From Clostridium_X cadaveris (GTDB lineage: Bacteria > Bacillota > Clostridia > Clostridiales > Clostridiaceae): a stretch of 64,000 nt of DNA. Within the stretch, counting starts at the first letter, position 1, and every line of letters starts with the position of its first letter. The position numbers and the translations under genes are program-made. Positions 1 to 9,884 of this stretch are shown piece by piece. The stretch lies in the NCBI RefSeq assembly GCF_039521325.1, contig NZ_BAAACD010000016.1; one strand, written 5' to 3'. Below the pieces are notes generated by a model. The model was not told the DNA's origin, did no database searches, and was given only the letters and a program-made list of their open reading frames with translations.

Positions 1-892
1 ATATAGCTTTCGCCATTTCCTTTAAAGCTTTTACAACATTTTGTGTTGATCTAGATGATGAATTTTGGTCAATTAAAAATACTTTATTGTTTTTAATTGC
101 ATTAACATTTTCCCAGCCTGGACGTTGCTTTATTAATTCTACAGCATTTGGTATGTAAGTTTCATTTGTCAATATTACATCTGGATTATCTGAAATAACA
201 TTTTCTTCACTTGGAGCAATCCATCCAGTTTCATTAGCAAATATATTTTCAGCTCCTATAATATTTATTAGTTCATTTAAAAAAGTGTCCGTTCCAAAAC
301 TATATAGTCCAGGAGTAGATCCTATCTCAAAATAAACTTTCTTTTTATCTTTTATTGTGTCTCCAATTTTCTTTATATCCTCTACATCTTTTTTCATATC
401 TTTTACAAGTTGTTTTCCTTTTTCAGATGTTCCTGTAATATCAGATAAAAATGTTATGTCATCATATATACCATCTAAGTTTTTGCTACTTGGCATATAT
501 ACGACTGGTATTCCTGCGTCTTTTATGCTCTTTAATGGATCTTCACTTCCCGACTTACTCATTGTAGATGCTATAACAATATCTGGCTCTAACGAAATTA
601 TTGTTTCTGCATTTATATTCATGAAATCAATCTTGGTTCTATCTTCTCTAAGACCCTCTATATCATCTGAATATTTATCAGTGCATATGATCTTATCCCC
701 TAATCCTAATGCAGCTAATATTTCTGTATTAGAGGATGAGGCTGATACGATCTTTTCTATTTTTTTAGGTTGAGTAAACTCATTACCTTCTCTATCCTTT
801 TTAGTAACAGTCTTGTCTCCACATCCTGCTAATAATGCCATAATCATTATTGACATTATAAAATATATTATATGCTTTCTTTTAATCCTCAC
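1..892 (-). CDS. ABC transporter substrate-binding lipoprotein (FecB/BtuF type), 3' end outside window
   Basis: About 297 codons are visible and the frame runs off the left edge, so the C-terminus is missing. The GTG start at 892 follows AGGAGGGG by five bases. A basic N-terminus and hydrophobic stretch lead to a lipobox (LLAGC, Cys24), so the protein is lipid-anchored outside the membrane. Segments such as IVSASSSNTEILAALGLGDK, TIISLEPDIVIAS and ENVISDNPDVILT are typical of helical-backbone (cluster III) binding proteins that capture iron-siderophore, haem or cobalamin for an ABC importer. The ligand cannot be told from sequence; permease and ATPase genes may lie beyond the edge. Confidence 0.85.
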   Translation of the reverse strand, partial: MRIKRKHIIYFIMSIMIMALLAGCGDKTVTKKDREGNEFTQPKKIEKIVSASSSNTEILAALGLGDKIICTDKYSDDIEGLREDRTKIDFMNINAETIISLEPDIVIASTMSKSGSEDPLKSIKDAGIPVVYMPSSKNLDGIYDDITFLSDITGTSEKGKQLVKDMKKDVEDIKKIGDTIKDKKKVYFEIGSTPGLYSFGTDTFLNELINIIGAENIFANETGWIAPSEENVISDNPDVILTNETYIPNAVELIKQRPGWENVNAIKNNKVFLIDQNSSSRSTQNVVKALKEMAKAI

Positions 893-958
893 TTTAACCC
901 CTCCTATTGTTTTCATTAAAACCTTTAATTTATTTTTTTTATTATATATGAGTAAAAG

Positions 959-994
959 AAAAGTAGTAATTTATAATGAAAAATTACTACTTTT
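959..994. terminator. Hairpin between convergently spaced units
   Basis: A perfect 14-bp inverted repeat (959-972 with 981-994, loop of eight) with A-rich and T-rich flanks lies between PFOR and the lipoprotein gene. It would terminate minus-strand transcription leaving the promoter side of either gene and looks bidirectional. Confidence 0.6.
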
Positions 995-1117
995 AGTATA
1001 TCAAATTTTATTAAAAAATAAAGTTTTAAGGATTATTATTTTCCTCCATCTTTATTTCTCTCTCCAATACAAAAGTCATTAACACTCGAAGAAGAAATAT
1101 AGACTCCCTTTGTAAAG

Positions 1118-4100
1118 TTATTGACCAGCCATCTTTTTATAAGTTTCCAGTCTTTCCTTTGCATCCTCTTCAGTTTTTTCAAATAACTTATCTGCTATTT
1201 CAGGGAAAGTCTTTGCAAGAGCCGCATACCTAACTTCACTCATCAAGAATTCCTTAAAGTCTGCTTTCGGTTCTTTAGAATCTAAAGAGAATGGGTTCTT
1301 TCCTTCAGATTTCAACATTGGGTTATATCTATATAAAGCCCAATATCCACAATCTACAGCTCTCTTTTGTTCTTCCTGAGATAAGGTCATTCCACCCTTA
1401 AGCCCTTGATTTATACATGTTGAGTAAGCTATTATAAGCGATGGTCCATCATAAGCTTCTGCCTCTGTTATAGCTTTTATTGTTTGATTTTTATCTGCTC
1501 CCATAGCTATTTGAGCCACATATACATAGCCATAACTCATAGCCATAAGTCCTAAGTCTTTCTTTTTCGTCCTCTTTCCTGATGCTGCAAATTTTGCTAC
1601 TGCAGCCATTGGTGTTGCTTTTGATGATTGGCCTCCAGTGTTAGAATATACTTCTGTATCAAATACAAGTACATTGACGTTTTCTCCTGATGCCAATACA
1701 TGATCAAGGCCACCATATCCTATATCATAAGCCCAGCCATCTCCACCAAATATCCATTGCGATCTCTTAATTAAGAAATCTTTATCTTTTAGAATAACTT
1801 TAGCTATAGGATTATCTATATTTTCTAATGCCTTCTCTACTTTTTCAGCTCTTTCTCTACTGCCCTCTCCAAGATTTACATTATCTAGCCAATCTTGTAG
1901 AACTGACTTTACTTCGTTATTTAAGTCTGAATCTATAGCTTTTATTATGTTATTTTCCAATCTCTTTCTTATAGTACTTGATGCCATATGCATTCCAAAT
2001 CCATATTCAGCATTATCCTCAAATAAAGAGTTTGCCCAAGCAGGTCCATGACCATTTTTGTTTACGGTATATGCTGTTGCGGCTCCTCCTGATGCCCATA
2101 TTGATGAACATCCTGTGGCATTAGCAATTATCATTCTGTCTCCAAATAATTGAGTCACAAGTTTAGCATAAGGAGTCTCTCCACATCCTGCACAAGCACC
2201 AGAGTATTCTAGTAATGGCTGTTCAAACTGACTGCCCTTTACTGTAGTTTTTTTCATTGGATTTACTTTCTTCGATACTTTTTCTACAGCATAATCCCAA
2301 CAAGGAATTTGGTCATCCTGACTATCCTTAGGTTTCATTATTAACGCCTTATTTGGTGCTGGACACACCTCAACACAATTTCCGCATCCCACGCAATCTA
2401 AAGGTGAAATAGCTATAGTAAAATCAGTTGCATCTTCTGATTTTATTCCTTTAGTTTTAAGAAGCTTAAATGCTTGTGGAGCATCAGCTGCTTCTTTTTC
2501 ATTTAATAGGAAAGGTCTTATAGTAGCATGAGGACATACATATGAACACTGATTGCATTGAATACAGTTTTCAGGAAGCCACTCTGGTACATTTACCGCA
2601 ATTCCTCTCTTTTCATAAGCTGTGGTTCCAGCCATGAAAGTTCCATCACCTGCTCCATTATCTATAAATGTAGATACAGGAAGCTTATCTCCTTGAAGCT
2701 TATTCATAGGTTCACATATTTCCTTTATAAATTTTGGTACATCACCTATGCTGTGATTCTTAGAGTCCTCTGCATTTTTCCAATCCTCAGGTACTTGAAT
2801 TTTTACTATAGAGTTTATTCCTGCTTCTATAGCTTCGTAATTCATATTAACTACCTTATCGCCTTTTTTGCCGTAAGATTTTACAACAGCTTCTTTTAGA
2901 TATTTTACTGCATCATCTATTGGAATTATATTTGTCAGTTTAAAGAAAGCGGACTGCATTATCATATTTATTCTTCCACCAAGTCCGATTCTTTGTGCAA
3001 TATCTACAGCATTGATGGTATAAAAATCTATATTATTTTCAGCTATATATCTCTTTAAATTACCTGGCAGATGTTCTCCAAGTTCTTCTGCTGACCATAT
3101 AGTGTTGAGCAGGAACTTTCCGTTTTTCTTTAATCCATCTAGTAAATCATATGTATAAACATATGACTGCTTATGGCAAGCTACAAAATCCGCTTTATCT
3201 ATTTCATAATGAGATTTTATAGGACTATCACCAAATCTCAAGTGGGAAATAGTTATTCCTCCTGATTTTCTAGAATCATAAGAGAAATAGCCTTGAGCAT
3301 ACATGTCAGTATGGTCTCCTATTATCTTTATAGCGCTCTTGTTAGCTCCAACAGTTCCATCTGATCCTAATCCCCAGAACTTACATGCTGTTGTGCCTGA
3401 TGGTGCTGCATCTATTTCTTCCTTTGAATTTAATGATAAATTTGTTACGTCATCTATTATTCCTATAGTGAATCTTTCTTTTGGTTTGTCAGCTTTTAAA
3501 TTATCATAAACTGCTAATATATGAGATGGTGTTGGGTCTTTTGACCCTAATCCAAACCTTCCTCCTACAATTAATGGAGCATTTTCTTTGCCATAAAAAG
3601 TCTTTATAACATCAAGATATAAAGGTTCTCCTATAGCTCCAGGTTCTTTTGTTCTATCAAGGACAGCAATCTTTTTAACTGTCTTTGGTATAACTTTTAG
3701 AAGTCTTTCCATAGAAAATGGTCTATATAATCTAACCTTGACTAAACCAACCTTTTCTCCTCTAGCTCGCAAATAATCTATAGTCTCTTCCACAACTTCC
3801 ATCACTGCACCCATAGCTATTATGATTCTATCTGCCTCTGGATCTCCATAATAGTCAAAACAGTGATATTCTCTTCCTGTAATTTTAGTTATTTCATTCA
3901 TATATTGCTCTACTATCTCTGGAATATCGTCGTAGTGTTTATTTATAGATTCACACATTTGGAAGTATACATCTGGATTTTGAGCTGTTCCCCTTGTAAC
4001 TGGGTGGCTAGGATTTAAAGCACTATCTCTAAAGTTTTGAAGTGCATCATAATCTACTAGCTTTGCTAAATGTTCTTGATCTATTACCTCTATCTTTTGT

Positions 4101-4636
4101 ATCTCATGAGAAATTCTAAATCCATCAAAGAAATTTAAAAAAGGCATTCTGCATTTTATAGCAGTAAGATGAGCTACTGCAGATAAGTCCATAACTTCTT
4201 GAACAGAACCATCTGATAACATAGCAAATCCAGTCTGTCTTGCTGCCATCACGTCTTGATGATCTCCAAATATACTTAAGGATGATGTTGCCAAAGCTCT
4301 TGCTGCTACATGAATTACAGCTGGAAGTCTTTCTCCCACCATCTTATACATATTAGGTATCATAAGAAGTAATCCTTGAGATGCTGTATAGGTAGTTGAT
4401 AAAGCTCCTCCTTGCAAAGAACCGTGAAGAGCTCCTGCTGCTCCTGCTTCAGATTGCATTTCTACTACTTTTACAGGCTCTCCAAAAATATTCTTCTTTC
4501 CTTGAGCTGCCCATTCATCTACTACTTCTGCCATTGGGCTTGATGGAGTTATAGGATATATGGATGCTACTTCTGTAAATGCATAAGAAACATATGCTGC
4601 AGCAGTATTTCCATCCATGCTTTTCATCTGTTTCAT
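1118..4636 (-). CDS. nifJ: Pyruvate:ferredoxin (flavodoxin) oxidoreductase, single-chain
   Basis: This 1172-residue cytoplasmic enzyme oxidises pyruvate with CoA to acetyl-CoA and CO2 and reduces ferredoxin, the central step of clostridial fermentation. The length matches homodimeric PFORs. Visible motifs are YPITPSSPMAE near the N-terminus, two ferredoxin-type cluster motifs (CIQCNQCSYVC near residue 690 and CVGCGNCVEVC near 747), the proximal-cluster cysteines of CAGCGETPYAK near 814, and the thiamine-diphosphate segment GDGWAYDIGYGG near 964. The reading frame opens at 4669, but the ATG at 4636 is preferred because GGAAGG lies six bases upstream and family members begin there. It is transcribed alone. 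Confidence 0.97.
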   Translation of the reverse strand: MKQMKSMDGNTAAAYVSYAFTEVASIYPITPSSPMAEVVDEWAAQGKKNIFGEPVKVVEMQSEAGAAGALHGSLQGGALSTTYTASQGLLLMIPNMYKMVGERLPAVIHVAARALATSSLSIFGDHQDVMAARQTGFAMLSDGSVQEVMDLSAVAHLTAIKCRMPFLNFFDGFRISHEIQKIEVIDQEHLAKLVDYDALQNFRDSALNPSHPVTRGTAQNPDVYFQMCESINKHYDDIPEIVEQYMNEITKITGREYHCFDYYGDPEADRIIIAMGAVMEVVEETIDYLRARGEKVGLVKVRLYRPFSMERLLKVIPKTVKKIAVLDRTKEPGAIGEPLYLDVIKTFYGKENAPLIVGGRFGLGSKDPTPSHILAVYDNLKADKPKERFTIGIIDDVTNLSLNSKEEIDAAPSGTTACKFWGLGSDGTVGANKSAIKIIGDHTDMYAQGYFSYDSRKSGGITISHLRFGDSPIKSHYEIDKADFVACHKQSYVYTYDLLDGLKKNGKFLLNTIWSAEELGEHLPGNLKRYIAENNIDFYTINAVDIAQRIGLGGRINMIMQSAFFKLTNIIPIDDAVKYLKEAVVKSYGKKGDKVVNMNYEAIEAGINSIVKIQVPEDWKNAEDSKNHSIGDVPKFIKEICEPMNKLQGDKLPVSTFIDNGAGDGTFMAGTTAYEKRGIAVNVPEWLPENCIQCNQCSYVCPHATIRPFLLNEKEAADAPQAFKLLKTKGIKSEDATDFTIAISPLDCVGCGNCVEVCPAPNKALIMKPKDSQDDQIPCWDYAVEKVSKKVNPMKKTTVKGSQFEQPLLEYSGACAGCGETPYAKLVTQLFGDRMIIANATGCSSIWASGGAATAYTVNKNGHGPAWANSLFEDNAEYGFGMHMASSTIRKRLENNIIKAIDSDLNNEVKSVLQDWLDNVNLGEGSRERAEKVEKALENIDNPIAKVILKDKDFLIKRSQWIFGGDGWAYDIGYGGLDHVLASGENVNVLVFDTEVYSNTGGQSSKATPMAAVAKFAASGKRTKKKDLGLMAMSYGYVYVAQIAMGADKNQTIKAITEAEAYDGPSLIIAYSTCINQGLKGGMTLSQEEQKRAVDCGYWALYRYNPMLKSEGKNPFSLDSKEPKADFKEFLMSEVRYAALAKTFPEIADKLFEKTEEDAKERLETYKKMAGQ

Positions 4637-4745
4637 ATCTTCCCTTCCTTCCTCATAGGTTTTATTCATTATTTTTAAATTACTATAATTTATACTTTTT
4701 ATATTATGTGTAAATATAAAAATAAATATTATTTTATATAAAAAA

Positions 4746-4772
4746 TACCCAATCTTCTGAGAAGATTGGGTA
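4746..4772 (-). terminator. Rho-independent terminator after the 45-aa gene
   Basis: An 11-bp perfect stem containing TACCCAATCTT, with a five-base loop and a T-run on the minus strand, lies just after the stop of the small gene at 4786. It is one of the clearest terminators in the window. Confidence 0.85.
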
Positions 4773-4785
4773 AGAAATTTTTAAA

Positions 4786-4923
4786 TTATTCTATTGGTTC
4801 TCCATTAAAATTCTTATATTCAGGTTTATTTTTAGGATCACCTACATTATTTTGATCTGCATGGAGCTTTTGTCTTCTTTTACCTTTTTGTACTCGGTTG
4901 CATGCGCCAGGTTTGTTTACCAT
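4786..4923 (-). CDS. Small basic hypothetical protein (45 aa)
   Basis: A short frame starts with ATG at 4923 downstream of AAAGGA and ends just before a strong terminator, which supports a real gene. The product is hydrophilic and lysine/arginine rich in its first half (VQKGKRRQKLHADQ) and acidic at the C-terminus. It has no signal peptide or membrane segment. I recognise no family. Its size and composition resemble small clostridial proteins of unknown role. Confidence 0.55.
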   Translation of the reverse strand: MVNKPGACNRVQKGKRRQKLHADQNNVGDPKNKPEYKNFNGEPIE

Positions 4924-4956
4924 ATACAACACATCCTTTCTCTAATATTTTGCTAC

Positions 4957-5565
4957 CTAATTAGAATTTTTATGTGTGGCAATATGAGTAATTAGAATGC
5001 TAATTGCTTCCTCGCTATGTCTACAAATATCTTTTGAACTTATAGTTATTTTTGATCCACTTTCTATATCTATACCACAAATATCACTTTTTTCTTTTAA
5101 GAACCAATCTTTATATTCACTAAAAGGAACCTTCACTATTTTTTCTACTTCTTGATTTGTCTTAAAATCTAATTCTTTATTAGTTTTATAAATAAAGATT
5201 CTACAAAGTTCATTATCATAATATCCTTTGCATTTTAAATGTTCTATAGCATAACCAAGATATTTTAAATCTTTCAATTCAGCTTTTAATCCTATTTCTT
5301 CTTCTATTTCACGAAGAACGCTCAGTTCTGGCTCTTCACCTGAACTCACATGTCCAGCCACAGATATATCGTATAAACCTGCAAACTCATTCTTTAAAAA
5401 AGATCTTTGCTGCAGATAAATCCATGGTTCATCATCGTGTACATCAACAATCCAGCAATGAACTACTTCGTGTAATAGTTCTTTTTGGTGTGCTTCATTT
5501 CTTTCAATGTCATCTATATATTCTAAATTTAAATCATATATCTTTAGCATCTCTTTTTCTTCCAT
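4957..5565 (-). CDS. NUDIX hydrolase
   Basis: A 202-residue cytoplasmic protein with a complete Nudix box, GHVSSGEEPELSVLREIEEE followed by IGL, matching G-x5-E-x7-REU-x-EE-x-G-U. Such enzymes cleave nucleoside diphosphates linked to another moiety, using Mg bound by the box glutamates. The N-terminal half with a conserved aromatic LQQRS segment is like the YfcD/isopentenyl-diphosphate-isomerase-like branch, so the substrate is uncertain. The ATG at 5565 follows AAGGAG with suitable spacing. Confidence 0.88.
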   Translation of the reverse strand: MEEKEMLKIYDLNLEYIDDIERNEAHQKELLHEVVHCWIVDVHDDEPWIYLQQRSFLKNEFAGLYDISVAGHVSSGEEPELSVLREIEEEIGLKAELKDLKYLGYAIEHLKCKGYYDNELCRIFIYKTNKELDFKTNQEVEKIVKVPFSEYKDWFLKEKSDICGIDIESGSKITISSKDICRHSEEAISILITHIATHKNSN

Positions 5566-5781
5566 AAAAATTCTCCTTATCTATCTTTAAATGTCTGATT
5601 ATAACAAATATTTTATCATACCATATGCTCCAATATTATCTAAATAATTAAATTATATTTCTATATTTTAATTATAAACATTTTACCCTTAACATTCTTG
5701 CTTTCATAAATAATATTTTTTTATTCTGCGGAGAAACTACTATAGAAGGAATCCAAATATTTAATGAGGGAGGAATTCTAA

Positions 5782-5952
5782 ATGGATAATAATAAAAATA
5801 GAATAAAAGATCGTCCAAAATCTAATGCTGAAATGAGAAAAATGTATGCTGAAGCTGGCTCAGAAATAGCCATAGAGCATGGTGAAAAAAGAGGTTCCAA
5901 TGTAAGCGGAAAGAAATTCACAAAGAGATCAAAATTATCTCATAATAAATAG
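5782..5952 (+). CDS. Small basic hypothetical protein (56 aa)
   Basis: The ATG at 5782 follows a strong GAGGGAGGA site by six to seven bases. The product is hydrophilic and very lysine-rich, with EIAIEHGEKRGSNVSGKKF and a basic tail. The next gene starts 11 bases after its stop, so the two form a small operon ending at the hairpin at 6232. Composition is reminiscent of small spore-associated proteins, but no SASP motif is visible, so that is only a guess. Confidence 0.65.
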   Translation: MDNNKNRIKDRPKSNAEMRKMYAEAGSEIAIEHGEKRGSNVSGKKFTKRSKLSHNK

Positions 5953-5963
5953 GAGGGATAGTA

Positions 5964-6125
5964 ATGAGTGATCATAAATGCTGCGGATGTGATTGTGAAA
6001 ATAAACATAAAAAAGCTCACGCTGATATTACATCACCAAATTATCAACATGAAGTAAATAGTAAAGCTCATAATAAAAGTCCTTATGGAAAGGAAGAACC
6101 ATCTACTCATACTACTTATAAATAA
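5964..6125 (+). CDS. Small Cys/His-rich hypothetical protein (53 aa)
   Basis: Second gene of the pair, with GGAGGG overlapping the upstream stop and ATG at 5964. The N-terminus carries a CCGCDC cluster and several histidines (HKCCGCDCENKHKKAH), suggesting metal binding or disulfide cross-linking; the rest is polar. No family was recognised. Small Cys/His proteins of this kind are often spore-layer components in clostridia, which is an inference from composition only. Confidence 0.6.
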   Translation: MSDHKCCGCDCENKHKKAHADITSPNYQHEVNSKAHNKSPYGKEEPSTHTTYK

Positions 6126-6231
6126 GTGAAGAGTTACGTAGTGAAAAATGAAGAGTTACGCAAAGAATAGTATAGCTAGATAATTTAAAGTTGGTTATAT
6201 GATAAATAAATAGATTAATGTTTAAACAATA

Positions 6232-6277
6232 AAAATCCTATAAACTTAACATTTAAATGCTGAGTTTATAGGATTTT
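6232..6277 (+). terminator. Terminator of the two-gene small-protein operon
   Basis: A 15-bp perfect stem (6232-6246 with 6263-6277) includes ATCCTATAAACT and is followed by a T-rich tail on the plus strand. Confidence 0.8.
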
Positions 6278-6367
6278 ATAATACTATATTTAATTAACTT
6301 TTTATACAAAATATGTTATCATTATATTAAATCTCAAAAATTAATTTTTCATAAAATTCTTAAGGGG

Positions 6368-6574
6368 TTGATTAATATCAATAATTCAATGAGAGATTTA
6401 ATAGATGTAATTGTTGGATGTACTACATTGATCTGCGGTTCCATACTTATTATTGTTTTTTGGCCTATAGCAATATTAGTTTTGTTACTAGGGCTTCTCC
6501 TTTTGATGGGGGATTTAAGCTTATATGACGTTAGAAAAAAATATGAAGTTAAAAATAAAGATACTGAAACTTAG
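6368..6574 (+). CDS. Small membrane protein (up to 68 aa)
   Basis: The product has two closely spaced hydrophobic helices (LIDVIVGCTTLICGSILIIV and AILVLLLGLLLLMG) and a charged, probably cytoplasmic tail. AAGGGG directly abuts a TTG at 6368, so the true start may be that codon, a near-cognate codon just downstream, or the ATG at 6389; all give the same two-helix protein. No family is recognised. It is followed by a bidirectional terminator. Confidence 0.5.
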   Translation: MININNSMRDLIDVIVGCTTLICGSILIIVFWPIAILVLLLGLLLLMGDLSLYDVRKKYEVKNKDTET

Positions 6575-6614
6575 TTGTTTTCAAATATACAATTAATCTT
6601 TATAAATTAGAATA

Positions 6615-6654
6615 AAAAATATAACTGGAAATATTTATTTCCAGTTATATTTTT
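6615..6654. terminator. Bidirectional terminator between converging genes
   Basis: An 18-bp perfect inverted repeat (6615-6632 with 6637-6654) is flanked by A-runs and T-runs, placed between the plus-strand membrane gene and the minus-strand ABC operon that converge here. Confidence 0.85.
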
Positions 6655-6657
6655 TAT

Positions 6658-7347
6658 TTAAGAATTTAATTTAGTTTCTTGGTTCTTTAATTTTCCATCC
6701 TCAAGAATTATTGTTCTATGACATGAAGCTGCTACATTAGGATCATGTGTTACTATTATTATAGTCTTTCCTTGACTATTTAATTTTTTTAATATGTCCA
6801 TTATTTCATGACCTGTCTTTTGATCTAATGCTCCTGTAGGTTCATCTGCAAGTATAACTTTAGGATTGTTTACTATAGCTCTAGCTATAGCTACTCTTTG
6901 ACATTGACCACCTGATAGTTCATTAGGATGTTTATGAATTTTATGTTCTATTCCTAACTTACATAGCGTCTCCTTAATTCTTTCTTTTTTATTGGAAACC
7001 TTAGTCTTATTATAAACTAAAGGAATTTCAACATTTTCATAGACCGAGTAGCTATCTATCAAAGCAAAATACTGTACTACAAAACCAAAAGCTGAGTTTC
7101 TCAATTCTGCAAGGTCATTTTTACTATATTCATCTATCCTTTTGTCATCAAAATAATATTCCCCATCTGTTTTTTTGTCTAAGCATCCTATTATATTTAA
7201 AAGAGTGGATTTTCCTGAACCTGAAGTTCCCATAATTGCAACCATTTCTCCACTATCTATTGTCAAACTTACATTGTTAAGTGCTTTAGTTTGAGCATCA
7301 TCTTTCCCATAAAATCTACATATATTTTTAAGTTCAATTAGACTCAT
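6658..7347 (-). CDS. ABC transporter ATP-binding protein, MacB/LolD type
   Basis: A 229-residue ATPase that would energise the two FtsX-like permeases encoded just upstream. It has Walker A GTSGSGKST at residues 40-48, the signature LSGGQ at 144-148, Walker B VILADEPTGALD and the switch histidine in THD. The Q-loop glutamine is in VVQYF where the family usually has FVFQ. The ATG at 7347 is preferred over a GTG at 7359 because AGGAGTGG precedes it; it overlaps the end of the permease gene, implying translational coupling. Such systems export peptides, lipoproteins or antimicrobials. Confidence 0.92.
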   Translation of the reverse strand: MSLIELKNICRFYGKDDAQTKALNNVSLTIDSGEMVAIMGTSGSGKSTLLNIIGCLDKKTDGEYYFDDKRIDEYSKNDLAELRNSAFGFVVQYFALIDSYSVYENVEIPLVYNKTKVSNKKERIKETLCKLGIEHKIHKHPNELSGGQCQRVAIARAIVNNPKVILADEPTGALDQKTGHEIMDILKKLNSQGKTIIIVTHDPNVAASCHRTIILEDGKLKNQETKLNS

Positions 7348-7348
7348 T

Positions 7349-8623
7349 TTACTCACCACTCCTAATCAATTCATTAACATTAAGCTTTTTTATAGTCTTT
7401 ATTGGTATGATACTAATTATAATATCTATTACAAACATTATAATTAATATATATATAATAAACTTATAATTTATAGTTGAATATTTAGCTTTAATAAATC
7501 CAAAGGAAGCTATTCCACCTATACACATAATCATAAAATTCTGTATAAACAAGGTCAGAGATACATCATTTAAAGTAGCTCCACTTAAAATATGCACACC
7601 TATTTGGCTTTTTTCTCGTTTTATGCTATACATCATAGAGCTTGTTATTCCAATTGATAAAAATAGCGTTACTATTATTGATAATGTTTCTGAATTTTTC
7701 TTCTGAGCCAAAAGCATTTCCTTATTAAGAGCAAGATATTTGTCAGCAGTGGTGATCTCTTGTTTTCCTATCTTAAGCTCACTAAATTTATTGTTTATAT
7801 CATCTACAATAGATTTAATTTCTTCATCACTCTTAGAAGCATCAAATAAAAAATATGAAGTATTAAAAAAATTAAATACTTGTGTATTATAAGTTGTCAT
7901 AAGTTCACTCTTTGGTAATTTATCTAAATCAATAAAGGGTTTTACAATACTTGAATTAAGATTCAAAAAACTAGCATTAGTATTTATTTTATATAAAAGA
8001 GAAGTATCTTCTTCAAGTATTCCTCTAACTATATATTTCTTAATTTTTGAGGTTACATAATCAAAGTATGTAATCGTATCCCCTGGTTTATATTTACCAT
8101 TATAATCATATCCTAAAATTACTGGCATCATATCTTGTATATCTTCAAAATCCTTGTCTTCAAACCCGCTGCCAGACATAAGCTTCATTTTAAATTGCTT
8201 ATTCATATCCTTATCTATATTAAAACCCTTAACTGCTAGATATTCATTATTATCAATAACTTTACTTGAAGGATTAGCTATAAAATTATCCATATTTTTA
8301 AATTTTTTCATCATAGAAAAATCATCATCAAGATAAAAATGAATAAAGTCCCCCTCCTTTACTGTTTTATATGCTTCTAATATTCTATCTGGAGTTATAG
8401 TTCCATCAAAAAATCTGTAATGAAATTCTCCTGAGTTTTTCATGTACCATGCTTTTTTCCCATTAAAAACATTAAGAATTTTATCTGCTTCATCAGATAT
8501 CTTTTTATTAACATCCATAACTGAATAGAAAAGGAAACATATTGCTGCTGCCTGAATCATTATTATAAAGTTTATTAACATTTTCTTGCTTATATTAAGA
8601 TATGCATACTTAAATATTTTCAC
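7349..8623 (-). CDS. FtsX/MacB-like ABC permease (second)
   Basis: About 424 residues with one N-terminal membrane helix, a large extracytoplasmic domain and three C-terminal helices, the MacB-type layout. The C-terminal block retains family features such as MMYSIKREKSQIGVHILSGA, corresponding to the usual R-x-x-EIG-x-x-x-A-x-GA motif. The GTG at 8623 is preferred because AGGGGAG of the upstream gene end lies about eight bases before it; an ATG at 8632 abuts that site with no spacing. It works with the ATPase downstream and the permease upstream. Confidence 0.85.
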   Translation of the reverse strand: MKIFKYAYLNISKKMLINFIIMIQAAAICFLFYSVMDVNKKISDEADKILNVFNGKKAWYMKNSGEFHYRFFDGTITPDRILEAYKTVKEGDFIHFYLDDDFSMMKKFKNMDNFIANPSSKVIDNNEYLAVKGFNIDKDMNKQFKMKLMSGSGFEDKDFEDIQDMMPVILGYDYNGKYKPGDTITYFDYVTSKIKKYIVRGILEEDTSLLYKINTNASFLNLNSSIVKPFIDLDKLPKSELMTTYNTQVFNFFNTSYFLFDASKSDEEIKSIVDDINNKFSELKIGKQEITTADKYLALNKEMLLAQKKNSETLSIIVTLFLSIGITSSMMYSIKREKSQIGVHILSGATLNDVSLTLFIQNFMIMCIGGIASFGFIKAKYSTINYKFIIYILIIMFVIDIIISIIPIKTIKKLNVNELIRSGE

Positions 8624-8624
8624 A

Positions 8625-9713
8625 TCACACATCTCCCCTCATAATGTTGTTTACTTGAATCTTATTTATTTCTCTGATTGATATAAGAAGCAGTATTGAT
8701 GAAAAAATAAAAGAAAATATGGTGATTGCTACAAAATTTAAAAATGCGATATTTCCAGATATATCAAAGATATCAGATTTAATTAATATGCCCTGGATTA
8801 AAAGAGCCACAAGTGAGGAGAATAATGAAATCTCCATATATTCCTTAAACACCAATTTATATATCTGATTATCACTTGCTCCAAATGCTTTTCTAACTCC
8901 AATTTCTTTAATCCTCTCCCCTATCCATTGTTTAACTATTATAAATATATTTAAAGCTATTACGATTGCAAAGCATCCAAAATATGTAGTGATATTGCTC
9001 GTCCCTTTCAGTGCTGTCTTAATAGGATTAGGTTGTATATTGTGCTTTGACACCGTAAATCTTGTATTACTATTCTTACCCATAGATTCATTTGCTTTAT
9101 CTATCACCTCATATAAATCTGATGATTTATCCTTGCTACTTAGATACCATCCATTTGAAACCTTAGGATATTGATTGGTATTATAAAAATCTTTTAAATT
9201 AAAAATTAAAGTGTAATCAAGCATTTTTTGTTTTTTCTCATCACCCATAACCCCTATTACCTTACACCTTTTCTCATTAAAAAAAATATATTCATCTTCT
9301 CCTTGCTTTTCAACCTTATCTAATAGTCCTTTACCTATGACAACTAAACTTTCCTTATATTCAGTTGAAAAATCATCTTTAGTAAAAAATCTCCCTCTTA
9401 TAAGTGATGGGACTACTTTTAAATTTTCATTTAAATATATTCCATTAGCAGAATAAGATTGACCAGGCATTCTTGTATTAAATAAATTATATCTACCATT
9501 ATCCATAATAGAAGTAATGACTTCTTTATAAGAAGTTTCAAAATCATCTATACTAAGTTCAATACAGTTATTTCCAATATAATATTCATTTTCATATGCT
9601 AGCTCTGAAAAATTTTTAACCTTTGATAAGCCTAACGAGAAAAATAGGCTAATAGCCATAAGTATAAGAATTAAAATAAAATTTTGAGAGATCCACCTTA
9701 AAAACTTTCTCAT
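8625..9713 (-). CDS. FtsX/MacB-like ABC permease (first)
   Basis: First gene of the three-gene exporter operon, 362 residues. It has an N-terminal helix (FILILILMAISLFFSLGL), a MacB periplasmic-core-like extracellular domain and an FtsX domain with three helices near residues 245-350, including GERIKEIGVRKAFGASDNQI, the typical coupling motif for the ATPase. The ATG at 9713 follows AGAGGAGAAG. Two different permeases plus one ATPase suggest a heterodimeric exporter; the substrate is unknown. No linked two-component system is visible. Confidence 0.87.
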   Translation of the reverse strand: MRKFLRWISQNFILILILMAISLFFSLGLSKVKNFSELAYENEYYIGNNCIELSIDDFETSYKEVITSIMDNGRYNLFNTRMPGQSYSANGIYLNENLKVVPSLIRGRFFTKDDFSTEYKESLVVIGKGLLDKVEKQGEDEYIFFNEKRCKVIGVMGDEKKQKMLDYTLIFNLKDFYNTNQYPKVSNGWYLSSKDKSSDLYEVIDKANESMGKNSNTRFTVSKHNIQPNPIKTALKGTSNITTYFGCFAIVIALNIFIIVKQWIGERIKEIGVRKAFGASDNQIYKLVFKEYMEISLFSSLVALLIQGILIKSDIFDISGNIAFLNFVAITIFSFIFSSILLLISIREINKIQVNNIMRGDV

Positions 9714-9884
9714 AATCTTCTCCTCTCATAAGAAATGTATACAGCTTAATTTTCACTTAATTTTAATATTTTTAAGTTACCTACAATTTACATTCTACAT
9801 TTTAAATATTTCACCTTCTAAATCTTAAAATATTTATCTATATTTTTACTTATTTAGATTGTGTTTCCTATTTTGTGTTTTAAA

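Noticed and set aside
357..773. Plus-strand frame of 138 codons
   Set aside because: It is antisense to the substrate-binding lipoprotein, which has a lipobox, family motifs and a good ribosome binding site; the plus-strand frame has none of these.
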